A stretch of 27,986 nucleotides of DNA, taken from assembly GCA_025201705.1 (NCBI GenBank), contig MU616991.1, positions 1 through 27,986 of the forward strand, given 5' to 3'. Of this stretch, positions 1 to 9,374 are shown piece by piece. Position 1 is the stretch's first letter, and each line of letters begins with the position of its first letter. The notes beneath the pieces are model-generated. The model made no database searches. It was not told the origin of the DNA and worked only from the letters and a program-made list of their open reading frames with translations. Source of the DNA: Dissophora ornata. Its lineage: Eukaryota > Mortierellomycota > Mortierellomycetes > Mortierellales > Mortierellaceae. Made by a program: the position numbers and the translations under genes.

Positions 1-45
1 ACTTGTTCAATAAATGATGTCATTGGGAAACAAACTTGGTGGCAT

Positions 46-51
46 TTTATT
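46..51 (-). promoter_or_regulatory. Polyadenylation signal of the RhoGEF gene
   Basis: AATAAA reads on the minus strand about 90 bases past the stop codon of the RhoGEF gene, a normal distance for a fungal 3' UTR. A separate AATAAA on the plus strand at 9-14 may end a convergent gene lying left of the window; that is only a guess. Confidence 0.6.
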
Positions 52-139
52 TCCTTCCACCATTTTTAGTAATCGTAGTCCGATTCAACGTGCCCACAGT
101 CAAATCTGACGGAGGCTAATTATTCAGAAGTATGAATGT

Positions 140-3100
140 TTACTCGCTCTGGTTCAAACTCAACCCTTCATAGATCTTTGTCGCCAAGGTCTCGTCTTTG
201 AACTGGATCATGTAGATAATGCTCATCTTCTCTTGCTGGTTCATCAACGTGATCGCCAGTTTCTTCGGTCCCACCATCTCCACACAGTCGCACTGAACAA
301 TCACGCTGTCCAGGATCCGTTTCTGGTTCGCCACTAGGCTGGCAAACAACCGCACGTAACCCGATGGCTTCTCCATCTTGATCTCCACCTTCGAAGCACC
401 CAGACTCATCCATTGGCCATGATCTCCAGCCTGAAGCAGCAGTTTGCACTCTGCTGGCGGATGCATTGACGTCAGCGTCTGTTTAATGGGTGCTTCTCGC
501 CTTTGAACCTGCTGCACGCCGGTCGAGGCCAGACTGTCACCTCGTGAGAGCACTAGCGAGTTTGATTTTTGCACGCTAGGATCATACATAGCACGATCCT
601 TGGTTCTCTGGAACGCCAGGCAGAATTCATCCGCCTCTCTGATACTGTTGAGCGCCACCAAGAACCACTGCACACTTGCTCCCATATCCATCGAGACATT
701 CACGTCCGTCTCCGAGGCGCGTCTGAATGTCGTCGACTCTACAATCCAGGCATTCAGAATCAGCTGTCCTGTCTCGGCGGTTGTCACAGCCATCGCCAAT
801 CGATTGGCAGATGTCAGACGAAGATCTGCATAGCAATCGTCATCTTCGATCAGGGGGTCCCAGATATCGTCACGCCATTGGAAGACGTCGCAAGGCATGG
901 TTTTGAACATCACCTCCTTAGCTGCCGCAACTTCGCCCAGTCCCGGGACCTGTCCACGTGGGGCGCCTGGCTTCGCCGTAACGGTGTTTGTCCTTCGCAT
1001 GCTCTGTAGAAACAAGTATAAATAAAAGGATTTTAGTCGCAATAATACAGCATAGCACCATTCCATTTCCCTCTCCATTGCCTTTGGAACATACCATTCG
1101 ATTGCTGGCTGGAGGACGGGGAGAACGTTGGTTCATCTGTTCACCTGGATTCATCACGGGCCTGCCCATTCCTCCACCAGGAGACATTTGTGGCCTGAAG
1201 CCAGGAGAGTGCATTCCATTCATTTGACTACCTCCCATCGCCTGCATGGGGGGTCGTGGACGGGGATTCATGGGCCCGCCATGATATCCTTGGGAAGGCG
1301 ACACAGGGCCATTGTTGAATGGGCGCTGATGAGGGTCGCCATGAAAAGTGGGTGACAAGGGAGATCTAGGGCCCATGGGTCTCATTGGGCGGGATTGCGT
1401 AACATTTCTGTTCATATGCTGTCCCTGCTGCTGCTGTCCCTGCTGCTGAGATGCCTTTGCTGAATCCCTCTGCTGCGCGTCAGTGACCTCATCCATCCAA
1501 TTGAACTTCGAGTCTTCGTCGGCGACATATATCCGTGCCGTGACTCTATTCACGATTGTGAGCTCCACAATGTGGTCTACGTATCCAACATGATGCATGG
1601 AGATCTTGTTACTATAATTGCTTGATGCAGTATGTAAACATTACGTTATTGCACGAGTTTTGCTTATCGTACCATTATCATCGACGGTGCCGTCTTTGGC
1701 AACAACATGTCGGATTGCGAGAGGTGGGAACAGGAGCCAGAAAGAAGACTCGTTTCCTTCAGGATTCATGTCAGTCTCGTCGGCGGTTTTGACTCTGCAC
1801 ATCAATAGGAGATCTGAGAGCAGAATGATATGCCCATCGTCAAATCTCTCCTCGATGCCTTCGTCCGTTGTGATGGTGAAGGTGACATCGCTGCGGATCA
1901 AGACATCGCGCTCAATTAGAGCCAATGACAAAGAGCATGCCTACGACCGTCCATTGTTAAGAGGGGTGATTTTAATCAGTCAATGATTGTGCGTGATACA
2001 GTTTTTGTGCAACATGAACAATTAACACAAGCACAGCACATGAAAAGGATACAGTCACAAGAAAGACCACTTTGAAGTGCAGTCAAGAGTCATCCGTACC
2101 TTGGGTTGCATCGTGAAGAGGTCCAAAACCTCAGCTGTATCGAGCGACCGCTCAATTTCCTGCATAATACCGGAAGAGTGAACATCCGGCTGATCGGGGC
2201 CCTGGTTGGGGCCATTCCTAGGAGACAAGGGTGAGGGTGGTAGGCCAGGGGAGATGTTGTTGTTGGGTCTGCTCTGGGGATGAAAATTCGGCGAGGTCTG
2301 ATCAGTGATCGGAGGCGATGGGAGTGCATAGCGCATGGAAGACATGCTCGAGATTCCTGAGAGTGCTGGCGAGGCTGGGTGGCGAGACGTTCCCGGCACG
2401 TCTACGGTCACAAAGCGCAAGATAGTGTCGATTCTCATGAACGCTGCTTCCAACGCATCGAAATCTGGTTTCCCACGCTCTGAAGAGTCCAGCAGACGCT
2501 GTGAGGGGAAAATGCAAAGAGTTAGAAAAGAAGCTATGGCTGAGGTCCTGATCAGGAGGGCTGTCGCTGAGAAAAGAGAGCTCACCATGTAGAGACGACG
2601 ATAATAATGAAGGCGGTCGATTGGCTTCATCAGGAAGGTGTCCAAGGTGACATGCTGGAACTGCTCGCCTGCGATTTCCTATGATCCAGGAAGGAGATTG
2701 ACGGCAGCGAATGGTTAAGGATAGCATTCGACACTTTTGCACCACCTGGATTCTCAAAAATACACCTCCAATAGCTGAGTCCTTACGCCCAAGATGTCCT
2801 GGAGCCGCGAGTTGTTCATGATCTCGGGCCAATTGTCAAAGTGAGGAACATGGTTGCGACAGAAGTTGGAATACGAGGTCTCCATGGAGTCCACAAACCA
2901 CATCAGGACACTGCCCAGTTCCTTCATGACATCGTCACTTGCTTGGACGTCGACCAACTTTTTGGAGAACTTTCGGTTCACAGCATAGATATCCTCGATG
3001 TTCCTGAGCAAAATGTCGACTTCCTTTGGAGGGAAATCGTCCTGTGTCCATCCAGCAGACACACGCTGGCAGGATGAAATTGAGCGACAGTCAGTCAAGT

Positions 3101-3632
3101 CTTCATTTAATCAACACATTTCGATGGATATGTGGATGTGCAAAGCTGCACATGTGTTTACCTGAAGCAGAACTTTAAGGTCAGCGACATATTCCTTTTC
3201 GGTGTCGACGAGGTCGTCCAAAGGGTTCGGTGATTTTGGATGGTTGGGCATCGGCTGCTCAAACGGCGGGCGCTGGAGCTAATTTAAGCAAAAAAAAAAT
3301 AGCCAACAAAGACAAAGATAGGACGCAAGTAAACACAAGCCCAGGCACCGGAGGACAAAGGATGTGAAACAGCGGTGATCAGACAGCAGCTGGAATGCAC
3401 ATGTCTTACATGAGAGGGAATGGCCCGCAGAGGGTGCTGGTTGCCGTACCCCTGGCCAGGGTAGCGAGAGCCTTGGCCTGGATTGGGGCCGTCGTAGTGC
3501 TGCTGAGGGGAGAAAAGGAATGTTCAGACAGGATGTCAGCAATGTGGGGCGGAAGCGTGGCAAGGGCAGCGAAGGGAGGAGAGTTACCCTTTGGGGCATG
3601 GACGTCTGCATGGGTCGCTGTTCTCTGTTCAT
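140..3632 (-). CDS. Rho guanine-nucleotide exchange factor (DH-PH) with C-terminal PH-like region
   Basis: Nine exons: 3632-3588, 3502-3410, 3278-3162, 3065-2787, 2678-2586, 2498-2100, 1940-1645, 1611-1095, 1003-140, giving about 900 residues. After a Pro/Gln/Gly-rich N terminus the Dbl-homology domain starts at about residue 69 with LVDTEKEYVADLKVLLQ (conserved region 1) and contains FLMKPIDRLHYYRRLYM near residue 195, the conserved helix that contacts the GTPase. A PH domain follows (about 345-500, with DGHIILLSDLLLMCRV). Then come a Gln/Pro/Met/Gly-rich linker and a C-terminal 280 residues that look like one or two further PH-fold modules. Such proteins load GTP onto Rho/Cdc42 GTPases at the cortex to direct polarity or wall synthesis; which GTPase is unknown. 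No CNH, CH or PB1 domain is visible, so it is not a standard Rom2 or Cdc24. The ATG at 3632 is the first in frame after an upstream TAA. The 1644-1612 intron is only 33 nt, so that junction is the least certain. Confidence 0.88.
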
Positions 3633-4616
3633 GGGTGGATGATGGCTTGAATGAGTTGATTGAGGGAGGGGGGAGAATTCTTTTTATGAGATGCAATGAT
3701 GGATGGATGTGGTGATGAGGTCGTAAGGTCGTCAGTCGTCAGGTGCGTTGGATATGCGTTGAAGTTAGGAGGTCATAAAAACTGGTGAGTGGTGAGAAAG
3801 GAGAGGGAGGGAGGGGAGGGGGGGATCCAGGGTGTGGATGACAGGGCAATCGATCTCTGGGATGGGCAAAGTCGTTTGTGATCAGCGTGTTGGTCAGCAA
3901 ACAGCACAGGCGCCTATCGTGGAGAACAGAAAGAAAGGAGAGGTGGAGGTGGAGGTGGAGGTGGCGATGGGTGGTGATTGGAGAGAGAAGAGGAGGGAAG
4001 CATGTACGCAGAACGAGAGAGAAAAGGGTCGCCAGTCCGACTGGAGCCCACGCCCAATCCAATCGCATGCAGACAGAGTTTGGAGACCATGGTGCATGTA
4101 AAAATAAAACACTGGTGCTCATCGTCGTTGCCCCGACCAGCTCTCTTTGCCTCTTTGCCGGGGATCACACACGCGTCTCGGATTGGCGGTCCCATCGAGA
4201 TTGGGGCCGACGTCAGGCCTCCCCAAACCAATGATCGTGCAGGGGCTGGCCATCAGGGTCTGATCCATCCATCGGACACGGCATGGCATATCACGGCATG
4301 GATGGATCCAGGATTATCATTGCACAGTGTGTTTGCCTGAGCTCATCGCCTTTTTATTTTTTTAATTTATCGATTTTGAGCATTGGTTTTGGTTGATTAC
4401 CACACACAACCACAGCCAGCGCCACTAAACCACTCTCGTGTTGATTCGTCGCAGCGCCACCTCTCCTACAGCATCCCCTACACCTGTTTTCACCGACCGC
4501 AAACATCTCCGATGACTGTTCAACCCCATGATTGTGTTTATAATATCAATGTATTCATTCTCTATGTAGGCCATGTCTCTAGCACCAACGCCCTTTTTTC
4601 TGTCCTAGGGGCAGAC
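3633..4616. other. Intergenic region upstream of the RhoGEF gene
   Basis: I see no credible gene in this ~1 kb. It holds the promoter and leader of the RhoGEF gene and the 3' end of the uL29m gene, both on the minus strand. A G-rich hexamer repeat (GGTGGA, four near-perfect copies) lies at 3942-3965. An 11-bp inverted repeat (GATCCATCCAT at 4262-4272 against ATGGATGGATC at 4298-4308) encloses two direct copies of CACGGCATGG. Open frames here are short, overlap on both strands and show no recognisable protein. A minus-strand AATAAA at 4354-4359 could serve the uL29m transcript. Confidence 0.6.
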
Positions 4617-4899
4617 CTAAGCAGTGCCACCTGTCGCTGATGATGTTGATGGTGTTGCTGATGCTGATGCTGTCTCTGCTGGTGATGGTGTTGAGGATGA
4701 AATCGGAACCTTTGTGTTGACAGCTGTCTCTTGTGCATTCACCAATCTCTGCAGCTTTGTAGCCTCGACCCATGCCAAGCGACGCTCGTTTAAAACAAAC
4801 TTGATTCTTGCCATCGACTTTTGGCACTACAACCACAATTACATAAAAGATCGTCAAGTTATTGACACGTTCACAAGGCATGAATTTCTTGATACTTGT

Positions 4900-4943
<44 letters not shown>

Positions 4944-5373
4944 TACCTTGATTTGGCGGCCCTTGTTGGAAAAGTATTGCTTCGAGATGTGGAACCGGCG
5001 AGCTTCTTCCTTCTGGGCCGCAAGGAGATTGCGCTCCTTCAAGAGCACAAACCACAGTTTGTGCAGATCGTCGAACGATTTCACCCTGAGTTCGCTGGCT
5101 CTCCACGCGCGTCCTATTAGATATAAGCGATCGTGATACCAGAGAGATGGCAGTCAGTCCCCATGTGCAAGCGATCAGCAAATATCTTACTTGGTCTCTC
5201 ATATGACACAGCTCTGCGCTTGCTAGCTCTGTTTGCGATCTGCGGAATCTCTTACCAGTCCAGGACTTTTCTGTAGGGAGCGATTTGCCATTCTCAAAGA
5301 ACTCCTCGACTCCGCGAGGTCTGAATGCAAGCTGCTTGATGCGGTTGAGGATGGGTCTTGTGAAGAATGACAT
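4617..5373 (-). CDS. MRPL47: Mitochondrial large-subunit ribosomal protein uL29m
   Basis: Three exons, 5373-5256, 5113-4947 and 4826-4617, encode 164 residues. The central part reads GRAWRASELRVKSFDDLHK followed by LWFVLLKERNLLAAQKEEAR, the hallmark of the MRP-L47 / yeast Mrpl4 family (Pfam MRP-L47), and exon 3 continues with the conserved KSMARIKFVLNERRLAW helix. In the mitoribosome this protein sits near the peptide exit tunnel. The N terminus (MSFFTRPILNRIKQLAFRPR) is basic and hydroxylated, as expected for a mitochondrial targeting peptide. The C-terminal ~35 residues are Ser/Thr/Ala-rich and poorly conserved. It is shorter than yeast Mrpl4 (about 320 residues) and human MRPL47 (about 250). 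Intron 2 contains a 38-base A run on the coding strand. It is divergently arranged with the LRR gene, sharing a 245-bp promoter. Confidence 0.92.
4904..4941. repeat. 38-base poly-T homopolymer
   Basis: An uninterrupted run of 38 T on the plus strand. It lies inside the second intron of the uL29m gene, just after the splice donor, so the pre-mRNA carries a 38-base A run. Its exact length is likely variable or uncertain in the assembly. Confidence 0.95.
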
Positions 5374-5618
5374 TGTCGGGCGAGTCGGTTGTGTTCAGAG
5401 GCAAGGCGAAAGGGGGGTTGAACTACGATACCTCGCTTGGTTCCTGGTGGCTTGTACTATGGTCCTACAGCTATCCCCGTCACAAAATGTAAAATGTAAA
5501 CAGTGCTTTGCCTGTATCCTTTTTTTTTTTTGATTAATCTTTTTTTTTTGTCACATCAAATATCAAAGGCTACTTGTCAGGTCTCCTTCGTTGTATACCA
5601 CCCTCCACAAACTGCACC
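5374..5618. promoter_or_regulatory. Divergent promoter between uL29m and the LRR gene
   Basis: A 245-bp gap between two divergent start codons must hold both promoters. It contains two T-runs (5520-5531 and 5540-5549) on the LRR side. I see no clear TATA box. The ATG at 5619 is preceded by CACC, a good Kozak context. Confidence 0.5.
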
Positions 5619-7654
5619 ATGAAGTTGACACCCGCAATCGTCGCGTCCCACGCTGTTGGAAAGGATATCCAGCAGATTAACGATCTCAATGTGTCCAAGA
5701 AGGATATCAACCATATCGAGGACATCTCCGTCTGTATCAACCTTCACAAGCTGAACCTTGCTCACAACAGTCTCAGCTCGACGGATTCAATTGCTGGACT
5801 CCAGTACCTGCAATCCCTCACGCTCCTCAACCTCAGCGGGAACCAGCTTGACTCTTTTGAGGGCATCCAAAGACTCAAGACCCTTTTTGGTGAGGCTAAA
5901 AGCAAGTGGTGCCATGACTCTGTGCAAGACGTTCAAGTGCACGTAATAACCGATGCCTTTCTTTATCAAACTCGCTGTTTAGTCTTGAACATGTCCCACA
6001 ACGACCTCAATCGCATCTCCATCCACATTGAGAAGCTCGTCAACCTCAAAGCTCTTGTCCTCAACAACAACAAGATCAAGGTCGTCGATCACTTGGGTGG
6101 CCTTGCTGAGCTCAACACCATTGTCTTGTCCCATAACAAAATCCATGAGCTCCCCTCGTTTCCCAAATTGGCCAAACTCACCAAACTTTCTGCGGCACAC
6201 AATGAAATCCGACAGATCCCAGACTTGTCGGAAAATGGGATGCTCAAGGAACTGCGATTGAATCATAACAAACTGTTGACCATCCCGGATTCGCTGCGCC
6301 GCTGTACTGCCCTGGACATTCTGGATTTGGGAGGCAACATGTTGAGGGAGTGGTCAGATGTTGCACCTCTGGGATCTTTGATGCATCTGATCAACTTGAA
6401 CTTGCAGGGAAACCCTATTTGTGAAAAGCCCGACTACAAGAAGAAGGTATACTTTGATCCTCGTCTTTCTTCCGTTCTCCATTATCATTTAATCCGAAAT
6501 AGTGGTGCTGATTCTCAATTTGGGCATTGATAAAATAGATTCTGGATTTAGTTCCTTCCCTGCGTGTATTGGATGGTGAGCGTTTTGACCCAAAGTTCCT
6601 GCAGATCAAAGCCAAGAGAGCCGAGCATAAGGAGGTGGTCGAGAAAATGAAGAAGAAGAAAGAGGATCTCGAAAAGAAGAAGATTCTTAAGAAGGTCAAG
6701 CGTGGTGAGATCAATGCGGAGGAGGTCGATCAGGACGTCTTGGCTGATGCTGAGCAGTTTGAGCGAAAGAAGAAAAAGTCAAAATCTGAGAAGGAGGACA
6801 AGGAGGAGAAGGGCTTGAGCAAGGAGCAGAAGAAGGCCCGAAAGGAGGAAAAGAAGGCCCGGAAGGAGGCCAAGTCTAGCGCCAAGGGAGCCGCGTCAAA
6901 GGCAGAGGGCTTGGACAGCGATGACGAGACAACGACATCTACAATGAGCAAGAAGAGCAAGGTTAACAAAGACACTGAGGCAGAAAAGAAAAAGTCTTCC
7001 AAGCGTGTACGAGAGGAGGAGGACGACGTGGAGGACAAACAGGAAGTCGGCGCTAGGAAAAAGTCGACGTTATCTTCAATGTTCAAGGGCAACGGTCCTC
7101 GACCACTTAGTGCGCTTACACCCGCTGACAATGCCGCTTCGAGTAACGGTGAGGACGTAGAAATGGAGGATGAGGAGGCAAAGGCAGACAAGGCAGAGTT
7201 GAATAGGGTCCGCAAAGAAAACCGTAAAGCGGCCAAGAAAGAGGCCAAGAAGGAAAAAATTGCTGCTATCCTGGAAAAGAAGAAAGCTACACGCAAGGAA
7301 AAGAAGGAGCCGACCACACTCGAGGAGGACAGCTTTTTTTCCAAACCCACAGAGCACGAAGTCAAGATTAAGAAGGCCAAGATTGAGAAGACTGTGCTCG
7401 CCCCTGCAACGGCGCCTAAAGCTGCTAGTGCTTCCGCTCCTGCCTCTGCCCCCGCTACTACAGCATCGGTCGAGGTCCCTGTGGTGCGACAACTGGATCC
7501 TGCTGAGGCAGCGAAGGCTAGGTCAGGCGTTGTCGCCGTCGTGGACAAGTCGGCTCAGCTGGCCAAGAAGAACAAGAAGCCCAAGTTCGACATTGCTGCC
7601 CTCGAGGAGACTGCCGATGCCTTTGGTGGAGGACAGGTGTCTGGATGGGACTAA
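5619..7654 (+). CDS. SDS22-like leucine-rich-repeat protein with lysine-rich C-terminal tail
   Basis: Three exons, 5619-5889, 5983-6446 and 6539-7654, encode 616 residues. Residues about 20-245 form eight or nine LRRs of the 22-residue SDS22 type (for example LNLSGNQL, LVLNNNKIKVVDHL, LRLNHNKLLTIPDSL, LDLGGNMLREW). They are closed by an LRR-cap-like segment around the exon 2/3 junction (LVPSLRVLDGERFDPKF). From about residue 265 the chain turns highly charged, with long Lys/Glu stretches and several basic clusters resembling nuclear or nucleolar signals, and it ends in FGGGQVSGWD. LRR solenoids of this kind bind protein partners; the basic tail suggests a nuclear or RNA-associated role, which is inference. 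I do not recognise a named orthologue. I chose the ATG at 5619; the open frame starts earlier, but only at a non-ATG codon. Confidence 0.88.
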
Positions 7655-7835
7655 ACCCAGGATGGTTCAAAGAGCGCCATTCTCGTTGCCATGCCATATC
7701 ATACCATATCATACACGCACTTCCAGCACTTTAATTCCACGTTCTCAGCATTAGCATTAAGCCCGTCTGCGCGGGTAAAAAAAAATACACTATCAAACTG
7801 CATCTTGTACTATTTTGTGCAATTATTTTATTATT
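7655..7835. other. Convergent 3' region between the LRR gene and the unknown gene
   Basis: Only 181 bp separate the two stop codons. A minus-strand AATAAA at 7827-7832 lies just past the stop of the 7836-8969 gene. I see no canonical AATAAA for the LRR gene on the plus strand. Confidence 0.5.
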
Positions 7836-8969
7836 TCATTTCATGCTTTCTGTCTGCCAGGAGATGACCCCCAACGCTCGTTCGATTTCGTTTCGCTCTG
7901 GCACGGTCTCTATGTAAGGCTCCAGTTCCCAAAGGAGCACCATGTTCGTCAATTGTTGGTCCAGCAGTGTCGGCATTTCGTCGTCGCCCGAATCTTTCAG
8001 CTCTGCAATAGTCTCTAATGCCTCCAGAATCGACTCTTTCAGCGCGATTTCGTCCAATGCCTGATCAAATACATGCTGTGTATAGGCCCACATGTCAACA
8101 GGCGTCGCTTGTGTTCCTGGGATGGCGTGATGGACAAGCGTTGGAGGCGGCACATATCCCCATACTGTGGGTGAACCTGACGCTGCACTACTGTCGCCAT
8201 CATTGGCCGCCATGTCATCAGATTTGTCGCTCTCAGCTTCATACATAGATTCTGCGTCGAGGCCAGAATCCGATATACTCTGTTTCAACTGCCTCTCCGC
8301 TTCCTCTGCCAATCGAGCTTCTTCCTGTGCTATCAATATAGCATCAATTCCCATGATTCCCGGTGGTGAGGCTTGTTGAATTGCTGCCATCAGCTTTCGC
8401 CTCAGCTTGCTCATTCGGGTTACAATATCTTGCACTGGTAGGAAGAGCAACGGTAGTTAGTAAAAGTGAGCGAGCATCAACAAAAAAAAACGCGTGGCCA
8501 GACGCATCAATGCTAAGGGCCCCTACATTGATCAATAGCTGCGGTGAGATCTTCAATGGCTTTTACTACGGCTTTTAGAAAGTAGACCTCAACATTAGAC
8601 AAGACCACACTATCACAACGTCTTAAAGTGGATGCGCCCACGATAGCAACGACCATGGCACAATCTCTGCCAACAAAGGTCTTCCTGCTTCAGCTTACAT
8701 GTCCGAGCACTCTTAATAGCCACGGCGCCTTGAGTTATGCACGTTTTCCATTCTGCAGATCTTTGCGGCAACAAATTAAAAAAAAATGCTGATCCTGATT
8801 AGAAGACGCAGAATAGATCACGATCCTCATCTTTTGAATGCTGCCAAACATCGAATTACAACTGTCTAAACTCAGTGGTCACCGCCAATGTCTTCGCAAG
8901 GTAGTCTCTGTCCCTGCTAGTTAACGCCTTTGTCGCATTCGCCGTCAGTCTGTCGTTAGTATGATTCAT
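7836..8969 (-). CDS. Conserved-looking helical protein of unknown function
   Basis: I assembled four exons: 8969-8860, 8760-8699, 8571-8527 and 8434-7836, giving 271 residues. All junctions are GT-AG and keep frame, and the joined N terminus forms one uninterrupted helical stretch (DYLAKTLAVTTEFRQL, then SAEWKTCITQGAVAIKSART, then SVVKAIEDLTAAIDQLQDIV), which is the main reason to trust the two small exons of 62 and 45 nt. A coiled-coil or helical-bundle region covers about residues 1-125. An acidic, Ser-rich linker follows (about 125-160), then a second helical part (about 175-260) rich in Leu and Glu. No signal peptide, membrane segment or known motif is visible. It could be a small subunit of a larger complex, but I cannot name the family. 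A model starting at the ATG at 8656 is possible but loses the helix continuity. Confidence 0.72.
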
Positions 8970-9374
8970 TCCACTGTTGTCGAAGAATAGGTTAAGTTTG
9001 CAAAACCATGGGAGCAATTTTTTTTTATTTATTCCGCTGATCTGTGTACAGATCCATTGCTGGTTGCACTGTACTAGGGGAATTAATGTTCAAGTCCCTG
9101 CTCCAATACGCTAGTATGCCCTAGAACATCCGACGTTTGATACCTAGCAGCAGTATTCGCAGCTCCCGTCATCTTGGTAGATCATGGATGTTGTATAGCA
9201 GCAGCAAGGTCAGGCTCTCCTCCTGCGTGCAAAGCTTTTATTTAGCAGAGTTGTCATTAGTCCACCTTTCGGTAGACTCTATTTACAATTACACACGATG
9301 GCTTCATTAGAATACGGATAGCAAAAAAAAGAAGAAAACGGCTCAAAAAAAAACAAAAATAATCTAGGAGATCA
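8970..9374. other. Intergenic region between the unknown gene and the iron-GATA gene
   Basis: These 405 bp hold the promoter of the 7836-8969 gene and the 3' UTR of the GATA gene, both on the minus strand. The minus-strand AATAAA at 9237-9242 is a good polyadenylation signal for the GATA gene, about 133 bases past its stop. A T-rich stretch lies at 9018-9033. No gene is seen. Confidence 0.55.

Noticed and set aside
3942..3965. Tandem GGTGGA repeat as a possible regulatory or CRISPR-like array
   Set aside because: It is a simple hexamer microsatellite with no spacers; no CRISPR array is present anywhere in the window.
4262..4308. Inverted repeat as a possible small transposon end pair
   Set aside because: The enclosed segment is only 25 bp and no flanking target-site duplication is visible.
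4579..5373. A 264-codon minus frame read as one uninterrupted protein
   Set aside because: It reads through two introns and the 38-base A run; the spliced uL29m model recovers the conserved family sequence instead.
6730..7548. Minus-strand open frame of 272 codons
   Set aside because: It is antisense to the Lys/Glu-rich tail of the LRR protein; Ser/Phe/Leu runs are the expected mirror of Lys/Glu codons.
8344..8656. Alternative start of the unknown gene at the ATG at 8656
   Set aside because: It is in frame with the later exons but replaces a continuous conserved-looking helix with unrelated sequence; the upstream exons have good splice sites and correct phases.
9088..9097. GTTCAAGTCC, resembling a tRNA T-loop
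   Set aside because: The flanking bases do not form a T-stem, and no acceptor stem or anticodon arm can be folded around it.
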